DNA of 32,851 nucleotides from Chitinophagaceae bacterium (GCA_004028795.1 SAIW01000026.1:1-32851), one strand, 5' to 3'. Numbered from the stretch's first letter, positions 8,401 through 17,269 are shown. The notes: generated from the sequence alone by a model not told the origin. Translations and numbers: made by a program.

Positions 8401-8574
8401 ATTAGAAGCATACTTTTGTTCCGGTGTTAAGCTATATAAAGCTTTTACTCTTTTTTCAGCTTTTTCACTTACAGTGCTTTCATAGCTACGAACAATCCAT
8501 GTAAATGATAAGGTGTAAAGACAAATAAGAATAAGGGCAATCGCAAAAAATCGCACTAAACCTTTCAGTTGCAT
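5488..8574 (-). CDS. secDF: fused SecD-SecF protein translocase subunit
   Basis: A 1028-residue fusion of SecD and SecF, the usual form in Bacteroidota. It uses the proton-motive force to pull exported proteins out of the SecYEG channel on the periplasmic side. The SecD half has a first membrane helix (about 5-30), the motif GLDLQGG (108-114), a large periplasmic domain, then membrane helices from about 543 with GMAVDTNVIIFERIKEE around D607. The SecF half starts near 720, with GVEFEGG (747-753) and GFSMNDTVIVYDRIRE around D930. D607 and D930 match the conserved membrane Asp residues implicated in proton transfer. A hydrophilic Lys/Ser/Thr-rich insertion at about 285-345 interrupts the SecD periplasmic domain. 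A perfect TATCTTTG element lies 29 bases upstream and a strong terminator follows, so it is probably transcribed alone. Confidence 0.97.
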   Translation of the reverse strand: MQLKGLVRFFAIALILICLYTLSFTWIVRSYESTVSEKAEKRVKALYSLTPEQKYASNAELKAAYADTLKQAKDSITRYLLDSSTDVKVGPFGWTTYRSAKDKELQLGLDLQGGISVTMEVGLDGLIKSLSNYSKDEKFNTALNNAIARKANSGADLISLFVEEYKKINPSGSLAAFFSAQSNGKIKFSSSEGDVVSYLKDQASAAFKNTVRIIRTRVDKFGVSSPNINPDEKKGIINIELAGANNPERVKTFLQSTANLQFFEVYTLTDEDFVKRFIDADKVAEDYLKGVKAIDSTSAKKDTIKTVAKVNKDTTKIANLSSFDSGKQSTAKVDSNTIKGNANPIRKYLQFPELQDKSGKPTKPSIIGYVLSKDTAALNRILRLDIVKNKFPANLQFLYGKVDAAEDSKAKNVLMLYAIKTLDNGQAELDGEGITATPDYDELSRPAIRMQMDAKGSRIWAKMTERNVGRPIAIVLDNIVYSAPNVNGAITGGNSQISGSFTTQQAQDLAEILMTGKLPAPAKIVQSYEIGATLGDAAVKGGSMAFIISFIIIFGLMLLYYNTAGWVANIALILNLLFTIGILTAMGFTLTAAGIAGLVLTIGMAVDTNVIIFERIKEELTKGKGYAAAVNDGYKRSLAPVLDAHVTTLLTAIILAYFGLGPVLGFATTQIIGILLSLFCGILVSRLITDMYAGKNNRHFEYFTSFSKKIFKHASYKFIEYRKVAYGISVVVLILGIASYFNGFDKGVEFEGGRSYTIKFDKPVQQEVVTDELKKVFNGEAPVIKKVGGANQLNITTAYKIEETGKNIDSLVERALFTGLKNHLPENLTYTEFDSKYKQSSQTVLPTISDDLKSGAAKATIFAIIVICLYIFIRFRDWRYSLGTIFSLLHDVFVTLIVFSFARKIVPFPLEIDQHFIAAILTVIGFSMNDTVIVYDRIREDSKLFKGETNAQIINKAINQTLSRTVMTSLTVFLTILILFIFGGEVTRGFAFAMLIGVITGTYSSIFVAAPILVDFAKDKPLGKSEKK

Positions 8575-8602
8575 ACTACGGGTTTTAAATTTTTTAGGTG
8601 GG

Positions 8603-8610
8603 CAAAGATA
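8603..8610 (-). promoter_or_regulatory. -7 promoter element of secDF (TATCTTTG)
   Basis: The minus strand reads CCCCTATCTTTGCCC, a perfect TAnnTTTG match, ending 28 bases before the secDF ATG at 8574. It leaves an untranslated leader of roughly 20-25 bases. Confidence 0.65.
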
Positions 8611-8702
8611 GGGGAATGGAAAACAGAAAATTCAATTATAAAAAATGTGTTGAAACCCTGTAAAAAACAAGCCCTGTATAGTTTTTCGGGCAGAAAATTT
8701 CA

Positions 8703-9023
8703 TTAAGAAGAAGAGCCGGCTTTCTCTTTGGCTTTTAACTCAAGATATTGCTGTTCTTTTTGTTCCCATTGATATTGGCGATAGAAAAAACCTATAAATA
8801 CAGCTATTAAAATAATAATGAGCAAAAAAAGAAACGGGTTAAATTGGGTATTTGCCAACATATTGGCTCTTTCGTACCAGCCAATAAAAAGTAATAACAC
8901 AATACCGATACCTATAAATAATCCTTTAGAAAGGCCTTTAATAAATTCTTTAAGGCTTTTTTGTTCAGACAATCTTGAAGTTTCCCAGTATGTAATAAAT
9001 TGTTTTTCCTGCTCGCTAAGCAT
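8703..9023 (-). CDS. small two-helix membrane protein of unknown function
   Basis: A roughly 106-residue product from the ATG at 9023. An in-frame ATG at 9059 would add 12 residues that look unlike the start of such a protein. The order is: a charged cytoplasmic N-terminus (MLSEQEKQFITYWETSRLSEQKSLKEF), membrane helix 1 (GLFIGIGIVLLLFIGWY), a short loop (ERANMLANTQFNP), helix 2 (FLFLLIIILIAVFIGFFY) and a charged Gln/Glu/Lys-rich tail likely to be helical. It resembles small conserved membrane proteins of Bacteroidota without known function. It lies 128 bases upstream of secDF, but secDF has its own promoter, so a functional link is not shown. Confidence 0.7.
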   Translation of the reverse strand: MLSEQEKQFITYWETSRLSEQKSLKEFIKGLSKGLFIGIGIVLLLFIGWYERANMLANTQFNPFLFLLIIILIAVFIGFFYRQYQWEQKEQQYLELKAKEKAGSSS

Positions 9024-9087
9024 ACTGCAAATTAATCTAACTAATTGAAACTTAATCAAAATAGAAAATTACAAAACCTGAAAACCT

Positions 9088-9095
9088 TATTTTCG
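9088..9095 (+). promoter_or_regulatory. candidate -7 promoter element of the yhhN-like gene (TATTTTCG)
   Basis: CCTTATTTTCGCAGC closely matches the sequence upstream of nusB (CCTTATCTTCGCAGC at 13318-13332). Both are one mismatch from TAnnTTTG. The element ends 20 bases before the ATG at 9116. Confidence 0.45.
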
Positions 9096-9115
9096 CAGCA
9101 AAGTAATTCTGCATT

Positions 9116-9802
9116 ATGCAATTATTAAAGAAAAAGGGGATATTAATTTTCTGGATTATTTTATTATTAGATTGCTATTTCATTTTAACCGGTAGCCCCG
9201 GTTATCGAATATTTACAAGGCCTTTCTTAATACCTATTCTGGCATTCTATATCTATTTAAATTCTCGCAGAAACCACCACCAACGTACTAAAACAATTTT
9301 ATTTTTTACGTTAATTTCTGCATGGATTGCTGACATATTTTTTATCAGCACTAATAAAACTTTGATTTCTATTGGTGTTGTAAGCTTATTTGCTTTTTAT
9401 GTTCTGTTAGGAATAATTTTTTATAGAATGAATAAATTACGTCTGGCTAAATGTCAAGAAGCGTTTTTGGGCTTAGTAGTTTATTTGTTATTAAATTTTC
9501 AGCTTTTTAAGTTCATTGATTCTGAATTAAAGGAATTGAGAATACCCGTTATAATTTTTGCATGTGGGGTAGGTTTTGCTGTGGTTATGGTGGTTAATCT
9601 TTTAGCTAATCCTGTTAGAAAAGTTAATGCTGTTACTTATTATCTGCCAGGTATGATATTACTGTTTGTTTCAATAACAGTACTGTGTCTGCAATACTTC
9701 TTATTTAAAGATGTAGAGTTCCTCTCAGTTATAGTAATGCTTAGTTACGGTTATGGTATGACTATAGTAGGGGAGGGTTTTACAAAATATTTTAAAGGTT
9801 AA
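9116..9802 (+). CDS. YhhN/TMEM86-family membrane protein (lysoplasmalogenase-like)
   Basis: A 228-residue integral membrane protein with about seven or eight hydrophobic helices. Features resembling the YhhN family are the early TRPFLIPILAFYIY segment (35-48), matching the family's 'KP-x-P' helix, and LISAWIADIFF, with the conserved-type Asp at D73. YhhN/TMEM86 proteins are thought to hydrolyse the vinyl-ether bond of lysoplasmalogens, but for bacterial members the substrate is mostly unproven. The gene is monocistronic: its own promoter lies upstream and a palindromic terminator shared with groEL follows. Sequence conservation outside the two motifs is weak, so the family call is moderate. 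Confidence 0.55.
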   Translation: MQLLKKKGILIFWIILLLDCYFILTGSPGYRIFTRPFLIPILAFYIYLNSRRNHHQRTKTILFFTLISAWIADIFFISTNKTLISIGVVSLFAFYVLLGIIFYRMNKLRLAKCQEAFLGLVVYLLLNFQLFKFIDSELKELRIPVIIFACGVGFAVVMVVNLLANPVRKVNAVTYYLPGMILLFVSITVLCLQYFLFKDVEFLSVIVMLSYGYGMTIVGEGFTKYFKG

Positions 9803-9853
9803 TTGATTATATAAGCTATATAACTTTCCAGTTTAAGATTAGTACATAAAAAT

Positions 9854-9887
9854 AAAAATCCCGTAACAAATTTGTTACGGGATTTTT
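9854..9887. terminator. bidirectional terminator between the yhhN-like gene and groEL
   Basis: A perfect 34-base palindrome made of two 17-base arms (AAAAATCCCGTAACAAA and its reverse complement). It gives a GC-containing stem with a T run on both strands. It lies 51 bases after the plus-strand stop at 9802 and 43 bases after the groEL stop at 9931, so it can end both convergent transcripts. Confidence 0.9.
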
Positions 9888-9930
9888 TATATTTCTAAAC
9901 TATGGTCTTTAAACCACTGTCTATCTAATT

Positions 9931-11580
<1,650 letters not shown>

Positions 11581-11686
11581 TTAAGAAGTTTAATGTTAAG
11601 GTTTAATGTTTATGTACTTAGCAGTAGTATCGCTATTGAGCTTTAGTTGCGTCGCACACTTTTACATTCTGTTTACTATTCAGCAA

Positions 11687-11971
11687 TTAAACAATTGCTA
11701 AAATGTCGCTTTCTCTCATAATTAAATAGTCAGCACCTTCAATTTGTATTTCAGTGCCGGCATATTTGCCATACAATACAGTATCACCTGCTTTTACTGT
11801 TACAGGTTCGTCTTTTTTACCGGAACCGGCGGCAATTACAACACCACGTTGTGGTTTTTCTTTAGCAGTATCAGGAATAATAATACCGCCTGCAGTTTTT
11901 TCTTCGGCGGCGGCTGGTTTTACAATCACTCTGTCGTGGAGTGGAGTTACTTTCAGCTTTGTAGTAGCCAT
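11687..11971 (-). CDS. groS: co-chaperonin GroES
   Basis: A 94-residue lid subunit of the GroEL-GroES chaperonin. It shows [11 protein letters not shown] near the start, the mobile loop [17 protein letters not shown] with the IIIP GroEL-binding edge, and the C-terminal ILAIV. The length is normal. It is the first gene of the groES-groEL operon. Upstream on the minus strand there is a near-match promoter element (TAACCTTG, 12029-12036), which would give a leader of about 50 bases. The CIRCE repeat (TTAGCACTC-N9-GAGTGCTAA) is absent. Confidence 0.97.
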   Translation of the reverse strand: MATTKLKVTPLHDRVIVKPAAAEEKTAGGIIIPDTAKEKPQRGVVIAAGSGKKDEPVTVKAGDTVLYGKYAGTEIQIEGADYLIMRESDILAIV

Positions 11972-12214
11972 AATTGTATAGTTTTTAATTAATTAAAATT
12001 TGTTGTTCTATAACAAGTTTTTTGCCATCAAGGTTAAAAAAGTCAAAATTTCAGTTTTGGCAGACTTCATTAAACAATTGCAAAACCATTGGCAGCAACG
12101 GGCGGCGAAGATGCACTATTTTTCTAAATACAAATGCCAAATTTTCATTCAAAAAATATTCGCTCTTTAAAAATCCACTTTAAACGCAATTGCGTACATG
12201 TAATAAACCTAAAA

Positions 12215-12634
12215 ATGAAAACGAGAAAATTAGTGAAGGGTTTACTTATAGGTACAGGTATTATTGCTGTTCTTTTTTTCTTGTTGTGCTGGCATATTTA
12301 TACTGTAATGAAACCAAAAGTTGATGCTTCAACAGTTGCTATGGCAAGGTTTGATTTTAAAGACAATATCACTTCTAAAGATTCTGCTACTATTATGCAT
12401 TGGTTTGCAGCTCAGCAGGGTGTAGAGCATGTATTATGTAATCCTGAAACAAAAATTATTGTTTTTACTTTCCATCCTGCATCAATAAATGCAACTGCAT
12501 TAGCAGACAAAATGCATAACGAACTTTCTTATACCGTTTCCCGTAATATTCCATCTGATAAAGAACTTCAAACAGGTTGCCCCGTTAAAAAAGATTCAAA
12601 AATTTACACATTCGCTTCCAAAATTTTTAACTAA
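12215..12634 (+). CDS. membrane-anchored protein with HMA-like domain, no CxxC
   Basis: A 139-residue product from the ATG at 12215 (MKTRKLVKGLLIGTG). A longer in-frame reading begins at 12134, but the 27 extra residues would bury the membrane anchor. One N-terminal helix (GLLIGTGIIAVLFFLLCWHIY) is followed by a soluble domain. The order MARFDF, SATIMHWFAAQQGVEHVLCNPETKIIVFTF, SINATALADKMHNELSYTVSR looks like the beta-alpha-beta-beta-alpha-beta layout of heavy-metal-associated (HMA) domains, but the metal-binding CxxC is missing. A conserved-looking GCPV motif follows near the C-terminus. It ends 32 bases before the globin-like lipoprotein gene, so the two are probably co-transcribed. The HMA resemblance is my inference from pattern, not an established match. 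Confidence 0.65.
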   Translation: MKTRKLVKGLLIGTGIIAVLFFLLCWHIYTVMKPKVDASTVAMARFDFKDNITSKDSATIMHWFAAQQGVEHVLCNPETKIIVFTFHPASINATALADKMHNELSYTVSRNIPSDKELQTGCPVKKDSKIYTFASKIFN

Positions 12635-12666
12635 CAAAAATCAATTAAAAAACAAAACCAATTTTT

Positions 12667-13224
12667 ATGACAAAAGTTTCTTTATCAATTATTGCTCTGA
12701 TTGCATTTGTTGCATTAAGCGTTTCATCATGTAAAAAGGATAGTGCTGCAGCACCGGTACAAACTTTATATGATTCTCTTGGTAGCACTACTATGGTTGC
12801 AGACCCTGCTAATAGCGGTAAAACAATAGAAAAAGGAAGATTAACTATTCGTTCAATAGTTGATAGTGCCATTTTTGTAATTGCCGCAGACAGTAAATTA
12901 AATGGCTTTTTTAAAGTATTATTAGCAGAAGTAACTTCCGGTAATACAAGTGGCTTTCAGGCTTTAAGTAAAAACCTAACAGATTTTATTTGTGTAGGTA
13001 CAGGAGCTAAAAACTTTACTTATGGTGGTAAAAGTATGGTTGCTGCACACGACCCAGCTCAAAACAGCAGAATGAATGGCAAAGCTGCTAATGCAGATAT
13101 GGATCAATTTAAAGTTGATTTAACTGTTGCAGCAGGAAAAAATGGTGTTCCTTCAACTAACCCTGCATTTATAAGCTTAGCTAATATTGTAGAGTCACTA
13201 AGAAGTCAGGTTGTACAGAAATAA
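12667..13224 (+). CDS. lipoprotein resembling group I truncated haemoglobin
   Basis: A 185-residue lipoprotein: the signal peptide ends in the lipobox SVSSC (Cys22). The mature part follows the truncated-globin pattern: LYDSLGS (34-40, like the family's LYEKLGG), IVDSAIFVIAADSKLNGFF (64-82, with FF at the CD1 site), LTDFICVGTG, then YGGKSMVAAHDPAQNSRM (119-136), where H128 sits at the proximal haem-ligand position of the 'YxG-x-M-x-x-AH' motif. The usual distal Tyr (B10) appears to be replaced by a hydrophobic residue (I69). Truncated globins bind haem and handle O2 or NO, mostly in the cytoplasm; a lipid-anchored envelope form is unusual. It follows the HMA-like protein gene and ends at a clear terminator. 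Haem binding is inferred, not shown. Confidence 0.65.
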   Translation: MTKVSLSIIALIAFVALSVSSCKKDSAAAPVQTLYDSLGSTTMVADPANSGKTIEKGRLTIRSIVDSAIFVIAADSKLNGFFKVLLAEVTSGNTSGFQALSKNLTDFICVGTGAKNFTYGGKSMVAAHDPAQNSRMNGKAANADMDQFKVDLTVAAGKNGVPSTNPAFISLANIVESLRSQVVQK

Positions 13225-13250
13225 CACTCTCTAAATTTATTTTAACTTTA

Positions 13251-13280
13251 AAAGCCGCTTTAACACAAAGCGGTTTTTTA
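13251..13280 (+). terminator. intrinsic terminator after the globin-like gene
   Basis: The stem CCGCTTT (13255-13261) / AAAGCGG (13267-13273) with loop AACAC extends outward by one G-T and three A-T pairs and runs into TTTTTTA. It lies 27 bases after the stop codon. Confidence 0.8.
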
Positions 13281-13320
13281 TTATGTGCTATGGTGAATGC
13301 TTCAAGAAAAATCATACCCT

Positions 13321-13328
13321 TATCTTCG
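13321..13328 (+). promoter_or_regulatory. -7 promoter element of nusB (TATCTTCG)
   Basis: CCCTTATCTTCGCAGCC is one mismatch from TAnnTTTG and shares its core with the element upstream of the yhhN-like gene. It ends 21 bases before the nusB ATG at 13350 and follows the previous gene's terminator, as expected for a transcript start. Confidence 0.5.
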
Positions 13329-13349
13329 CAGCCAAATTAAAGTTCTTAG

Positions 13350-14279
13350 ATGATTAGCAGGAGAAACATTAGGGTTAAAGTAATGCAGTTATTGTATGTA
13401 ATGGAAAGTGCAGGCGAAGAAACTGCCATTAAAAACCCGGTAGATGAATTAAACAAGCAATTTGAAAAAAGCAGTGAACTTTTTATAAGCCTGCTTTACT
13501 TTATTACAGAAATAGCACGTTATGCTGAAATTGATGCCAAACAAAGAGCATCTAAAAATATTACTACTTATGAAGATTTAAACATCAACATAAAAATTGC
13601 AGGTAATGAATTGTTATGGAAGATTTTAGAATCGTCTTCCTACAAAAAATTAATTGAGCAGTTTAAACCTGAAAATTTTATTGAGAGAGATTGGGTGCGT
13701 AAGTCTTATAATGAATTGGTTGAAACAACAGCATACAAAGAATACATTGCTGTACAAAGCAGAGATACCAAACAGGAAAAACAAATTCTTGAATTTATTT
13801 TCACTCAATTGGTAGCATCAAATGAAACAATTGAAAGCTATTTTGATGAAAGATTTGCCAACTGGCAGGATGATATTGAAATGATTGGTCAGTTGATTAT
13901 GCAATACCTGCAAAAGCCTACTACCAATATTGCACAAATGCTTACTAAAGAAAAATGGGAGTTTGCAAAATCATTATTAATTACAGCTTTTAATAAAAAA
14001 AGTTATTTACTCGAATTAATAAAACCCAAACTGAAAAATTGGGATGCAGACCGTGTAGCTTTATTAGACATGATTATTTTAGAAATGGGCATCAGCGAGT
14101 TGTTGTATTTTGAAACCATTCCTACAAAAGTTACCATTAACGAATACATAGATTTAGCTAAGGATTACAGCACTCCGCAAAGCGGACAATTTGTAAACGG
14201 CATTTTAGATAATATTCATAAAGAATTAACAGCGGCGGGAAAAATTCATAAAACAGATTTCAAAAACCGCAAAGCTTAA
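13350..14279 (+). CDS. nusB: transcription antitermination factor NusB
   Basis: A 309-residue NusB, about twice the length of the E. coli protein; this long form is common in Bacteroidota. It begins with ISRRNIRVKVMQLLY, the RNA-binding Arg-rich helix. The canonical NusB fold recurs at the C-terminus, with DRVALLDMIILEMGISELLYFETIPTKVTINEYIDLAKDYS and then GQFVNGILDNI. The middle (about 40-190) is an extra helical segment. NusB with NusE binds boxA RNA to prevent premature termination in rRNA operons. It heads a cluster with the DUF1573 lipoprotein (22-base gap) and yajC. Confidence 0.9.
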   Translation: MISRRNIRVKVMQLLYVMESAGEETAIKNPVDELNKQFEKSSELFISLLYFITEIARYAEIDAKQRASKNITTYEDLNINIKIAGNELLWKILESSSYKKLIEQFKPENFIERDWVRKSYNELVETTAYKEYIAVQSRDTKQEKQILEFIFTQLVASNETIESYFDERFANWQDDIEMIGQLIMQYLQKPTTNIAQMLTKEKWEFAKSLLITAFNKKSYLLELIKPKLKNWDADRVALLDMIILEMGISELLYFETIPTKVTINEYIDLAKDYSTPQSGQFVNGILDNIHKELTAAGKIHKTDFKNRKA

Positions 14280-14283
14280 CTGT

Positions 14284-14291
14284 TACATTTG
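14284..14291 (+). promoter_or_regulatory. candidate internal promoter element (TACATTTG)
   Basis: TACATTTG is a perfect TAnnTTTG match in the 22-base gap between nusB and the DUF1573 gene. It ends 10 bases before the ATG at 14302. It could give a transcript of the lipoprotein and yajC without nusB. Confidence 0.4.
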
Positions 14292-14301
14292 CAATTAAAT
14301 A

Positions 14302-14814
14302 ATGAGTATGAAAAAACTGATTATCATAAGTAGTATTGTTTCTTTTTTTGCAGCATGTACAAACGATAATAAGGTTAAAGACCCGATGCAAAAGGCTTTA
14401 ACAGACTCTACAAATTTTACAACCATTTCATGGAGCGATACTTTAATAGATTTCGGAAGCCATAAACAAGGCGAAAAGGTTGAAGTGAAATTTCATTGTA
14501 AAAACACAGGCAGTAAACCTTTGGTATTGGCAAACGTAAGCCCAACCTGTGGTTGCACCATTGCAGATTACACTAAAGAACCGATTGCACCCAGTAAAGA
14601 AGGCCTTGTAACAGCTGTTTTTAATAGTGATCATTTTTGCGGTAACATTAATAAAACAATTATTGCAACTGCCAATACCAAACCAACACTTACAAGTTAT
14701 TTAAAGTTTACGGGAAATATCACCGATTGTAAAAGCGATGATAAAGTAGTAATACCACATGAAGTACCTGCAAAAAAAGATACTTTTTTAAAGAAACCGG
14801 GAAGAAAAGATTAA
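14302..14814 (+). CDS. DUF1573-domain lipoprotein
   Basis: A 170-residue lipoprotein. The signal peptide ends in FFAAC (Cys19), so the product is lipid-anchored in the envelope. The DUF1573 domain is clear: ISWSDTLIDFGSHKQGEKVEVKFHCKNTG, then LVLANVSPTCGCTIADYTKEPIAPSKEG, with the signature CGC, then an immunoglobulin-like strand pattern to about residue 145. A Lys-rich tail follows. The function is unknown; the fold resembles ASH/MSP-type beta-sandwiches. A second in-frame ATG lies six bases downstream and could be used. It sits between nusB and yajC, an arrangement frequent in Bacteroidota. Confidence 0.88.
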   Translation: MSMKKLIIISSIVSFFAACTNDNKVKDPMQKALTDSTNFTTISWSDTLIDFGSHKQGEKVEVKFHCKNTGSKPLVLANVSPTCGCTIADYTKEPIAPSKEGLVTAVFNSDHFCGNINKTIIATANTKPTLTSYLKFTGNITDCKSDDKVVIPHEVPAKKDTFLKKPGRKD

Positions 14815-14850
14815 TATTTTAAAACAATCAATTACATAAACAAAACAATC

Positions 14851-15186
14851 ATGTTGAATTCAATTTTTTTAATGGCGGGGCAAGGGCAACAAGGAGGCGG
14901 AAGCTTTCAGCTGATAATGATGGTAGCAATTATCGGCGTATTCTATTTCTTTATGATTCGCCCGCAGGCTAAAAAAGCAAAAGAGCAAAAAAAGTTTATC
15001 GATAACTTACAAAAGGGAGATAAAATTGTAACCATTGCCGGCATTCATGCAACAGTTAATAAAGTAAATGAAGATGGCACATTACAAATTGAAGTAAACC
15101 CGGGCAGTTATTTAAAAATTGAAAAAAGTGCTATCAGTCAAGAGTGGACTGCTGCTTTAAACAAAGTTGCAGCACCTGCTAAATAA
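14851..15186 (+). CDS. yajC: Sec translocase accessory subunit YajC
   Basis: A 111-residue YajC. One N-terminal membrane helix (FQLIMMVAIIGVFYFFMIRPQ), with the family's 'FxxxxRPQxKK' junction, is followed by the cytoplasmic domain KFIDNLQKGDKIVTIAGIHATVNKVNEDGTLQIEV. YajC associates with SecD and SecF to assist protein export; the fused SecDF gene is about 6 kb away. It lies 36 bases after the DUF1573 gene and is followed by a strong terminator, closing the nusB cluster. Confidence 0.95.
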   Translation: MLNSIFLMAGQGQQGGGSFQLIMMVAIIGVFYFFMIRPQAKKAKEQKKFIDNLQKGDKIVTIAGIHATVNKVNEDGTLQIEVNPGSYLKIEKSAISQEWTAALNKVAAPAK

Positions 15187-15207
15187 ACTTATTCAAAGCA
15201 TCAATAG

Positions 15208-15244
15208 AAATCCGAAATGCGAATAAGTGTTTCGGATTTTTTGT
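15208..15244 (+). terminator. intrinsic terminator of the nusB-yajC cluster
   Basis: A 10-bp perfect stem (AAATCCGAAA / TTTCGGATTT) with a 12-base loop is followed by TTTTG, 21 bases after the yajC stop. Confidence 0.85.
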
Positions 15245-15288
15245 TTGATACCAATATTTATTTTTCATAGGATTACCCGTTGCTTCAC

Positions 15289-15306
15289 ATCCCGAAACTT
15301 CGGGAT
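15289..15306. repeat. short palindromic intergenic element
   Basis: ATCCCGAAACTTCGGGAT has perfect 8-base arms around a 2-base centre. It lacks a T run, so it is probably not a terminator. It lies between the yajC terminator and the coaE promoter and may be a dispersed intergenic palindrome; only one copy is in the window. Confidence 0.5.
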
Positions 15307-15312
15307 ACTGTA

Positions 15313-15320
15313 TATCTTTA
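15313..15320 (+). promoter_or_regulatory. candidate -7 promoter element of coaE (TATCTTTA)
   Basis: One mismatch from TAnnTTTG, ending 23 bases before the coaE ATG at 15344 and downstream of the yajC terminator. Confidence 0.45.
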
Positions 15321-15343
15321 TTCATCAAAATATTCATGCTTTA

Positions 15344-15943
15344 ATGCTTAAAATAGGAATAACAGGCGGTATTGGCAGTGGCAAAAGCACTGTTGCCAAA
15401 GTGTTTCAAACATTAGGTATTCCTGTTTTTAATGCAGATGCTGCCGCTAAAACAATAATGAATGAAGATGAAAGTTTGAAAGAAAAAATCATTCAAACTT
15501 TTGGTGAAGAAACATATATAAACGGAGAACTGAACAGAAAATATTTAGCCGATATTGTTTTTAATAATTCATTCGAATTGGAAAAATTAAATGCATTGGT
15601 TCATCCTGCAGCTATTAACGCAGCGATGGTTTGGGCAGCAAAACAAACATCTGCTTATGTTATAAAAGAAGCTGCCTTATTATTTGAAGCGGGCAGCGGT
15701 TTAGGTTTAGATTTTATTGTAGGTGTTACTGCACCAAATGCTTTGCGAATTAAAAGAGTAATGCATAGAGAAGCCATTACAAGGGAGGAAGTATTGGCAA
15801 GAATGGATAAACAGATTGATGAAAAAATAAAAATGATGCTTTGCGATTTTGTTATTGTTAACGATGAACAACAAATGGTTATTCCGCAGGTATTACAACT
15901 GCACCAACATTTTTTAGAGGTTGCTGCCAAAAGAGAAGTATAA
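15344..15943 (+). CDS. coaE: dephospho-CoA kinase
   Basis: A 199-residue CoaE, which phosphorylates the ribose 3'-OH of dephospho-CoA in the last step of coenzyme A synthesis. The P-loop GITGGIGSGKST is at residues 5-16. It is followed by VFQTLGIPVFNADAAAK, the substrate-site LNALVHPA segment, and the lid-region VTAPNALRIKRVMHREAITREEVLARMDKQ. The ATG at 15344 is chosen over upstream in-frame codons because the upstream residues are not CoaE-like and overlap the terminator. The length is normal. The exporter gene follows after 28 bases. Confidence 0.95.
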   Translation: MLKIGITGGIGSGKSTVAKVFQTLGIPVFNADAAAKTIMNEDESLKEKIIQTFGEETYINGELNRKYLADIVFNNSFELEKLNALVHPAAINAAMVWAAKQTSAYVIKEAALLFEAGSGLGLDFIVGVTAPNALRIKRVMHREAITREEVLARMDKQIDEKIKMMLCDFVIVNDEQQMVIPQVLQLHQHFLEVAAKREV

Positions 15944-15971
15944 ATTTTTTAACACAACAGAAGCAATTTTA

Positions 15972-17213
15972 ATGCAAAAGAAAAATTCAACATTAGTAGT
16001 ATTTATATTGGGTTTATTAAGTGCAATAGGTCCTTTTTCTATTGACATGTATTTGCCATCTTTTCCGGCAATTGCAAAAGATTTTTCAACAACAGTAGCC
16101 CATGTTTCACTATCCTTATCAAGTTTCTTTATCGGTATTTCTTTTGGGCAATTATTGTATGGCCCTTTATTAGATAAATACGGAAGAAAGAAACCATTAT
16201 ACTTTGGTTTTGTATTATACATTATTGCATCGTTAGGTTGTGCAGTAGCGGCATCGGGTAATATGCTGATTGTATTAAGATTATTTCAGGCATTAGGCGG
16301 TTGCGTTGGTATGGTGGCGTCAAGAGCAATGGTGAGAGATTTATTTCCCATTGAAGAAAATGCAAAAGTTTTTTCAATGCTTATGTTGGTGGTTGGTGTA
16401 TCGCCCATTATTGCACCAACAGTTGGCGGTTATTTAACTTCAATAGTAGGATGGCATTCTATTTTTATAGTATTAACTGTTATGGGCATTTGCATTTTAT
16501 TGTTAGTACATTTTTATTTGCCCGAAAGCAGAAAAGGAGATAGCAGTATTTCATTACATCCTAAAAGCATAACAAAGAATTTTATTGAAGTATCTAAGGT
16601 TCCGCAATTTTATACTTATGCATTAACAGGTTCAATTGGTGCAGCGGGTTTATATGCTTATATATCAGGTTCTCCTTTTGTGTTTATGGAATTATTTAAA
16701 GTAAGTGAAAAACACTATGGTTGGATATTTGCGTTTAATGCAGCAGGTTTAATTCTTGCAAGCCAGGTAAACAGTTTTGTTGTTAAGAAATACGCATTAA
16801 GACAAATTGTTACCACTGCATTAACCTGCCAAACAATTGTTGCTGTTACTTTATTAGCTGCCACTGCATTGCATTGGCTTAATTTATATTCAACTATCGG
16901 TTTAATATTTTTATATCTCTGTTGTCAGGGTTTTATTTTTCCCAATACATCTGCATTGGCAATGGCACCGTTTACAAGAAATGCAGGCAGTGCTTCGGCA
17001 GTTATGGGTGCAACACAAATGGCTATCGGTTCATTAATGAGTGCATTGGTTAGTGTATTTCAAAATAATACAGCAATACCGATGACTGGTGTTATTGCTT
17101 TATGTGCAAGCGGAGCTTTAGTTATGTTGTTAAGTGGTATTAAAATAATTGCATACAAAGAAAGTAAGGCAATGATTGAAGAAGAATGTGTGGAAATGAT
17201 TGAAACTTTGTAA
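15972..17213 (+). CDS. Bcr/CflA-type MFS drug exporter
   Basis: A 413-residue, 12-helix major-facilitator transporter from the ATG at 15972. The helix-1 signature PFSIDMYLPSFPAIAKDF (21-38) is characteristic of the Bcr/CflA drug:proton antiporter group. Loop 2-3 carries the MFS motif A, GPLLDKYGRKKPL (64-76). Helix 4 carries LFQALGGCVGMVASRAMVRDLF, typical of the same family, and helix 5 the antiporter motif C-like SPIIAPTVGGYL. It probably expels small toxic compounds, but the substrate cannot be read from sequence. It is likely co-transcribed with coaE (28-base gap). Confidence 0.88.
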   Translation: MQKKNSTLVVFILGLLSAIGPFSIDMYLPSFPAIAKDFSTTVAHVSLSLSSFFIGISFGQLLYGPLLDKYGRKKPLYFGFVLYIIASLGCAVAASGNMLIVLRLFQALGGCVGMVASRAMVRDLFPIEENAKVFSMLMLVVGVSPIIAPTVGGYLTSIVGWHSIFIVLTVMGICILLLVHFYLPESRKGDSSISLHPKSITKNFIEVSKVPQFYTYALTGSIGAAGLYAYISGSPFVFMELFKVSEKHYGWIFAFNAAGLILASQVNSFVVKKYALRQIVTTALTCQTIVAVTLLAATALHWLNLYSTIGLIFLYLCCQGFIFPNTSALAMAPFTRNAGSASAVMGATQMAIGSLMSALVSVFQNNTAIPMTGVIALCASGALVMLLSGIKIIAYKESKAMIEEECVEMIETL

Positions 17214-17253
17214 GTATTGATGACATGTAAAGATGCAGTAGAAGTGTGCGATA

Positions 17254-17269
17254 CTTCGGCTACGCTCAG
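17254..17269. repeat. CTTCGGCTACGCTCAG intergenic motif
   Basis: This GC-richer 16-mer stands out in an A+T-rich gap. It resembles a motif often seen in intergenic DNA of Bacteroidota and other phyla (reverse strand CTGAGCGTAGCCGAAG). I know this from general familiarity; only one copy is in the window. The neighbouring bases can pair weakly (GTAG...CTAC). Confidence 0.4.

Noticed and set aside
8660-8702. Terminator after the small membrane protein gene
   Set aside because: A four-base GCCC/GGGC stem with a 13-base loop is too weak to call.
11972-12133. CIRCE or other heat-shock operator upstream of groES
   Set aside because: The CIRCE sequence is absent; a weak TCAAAA/TTTTG symmetry is too short to call.
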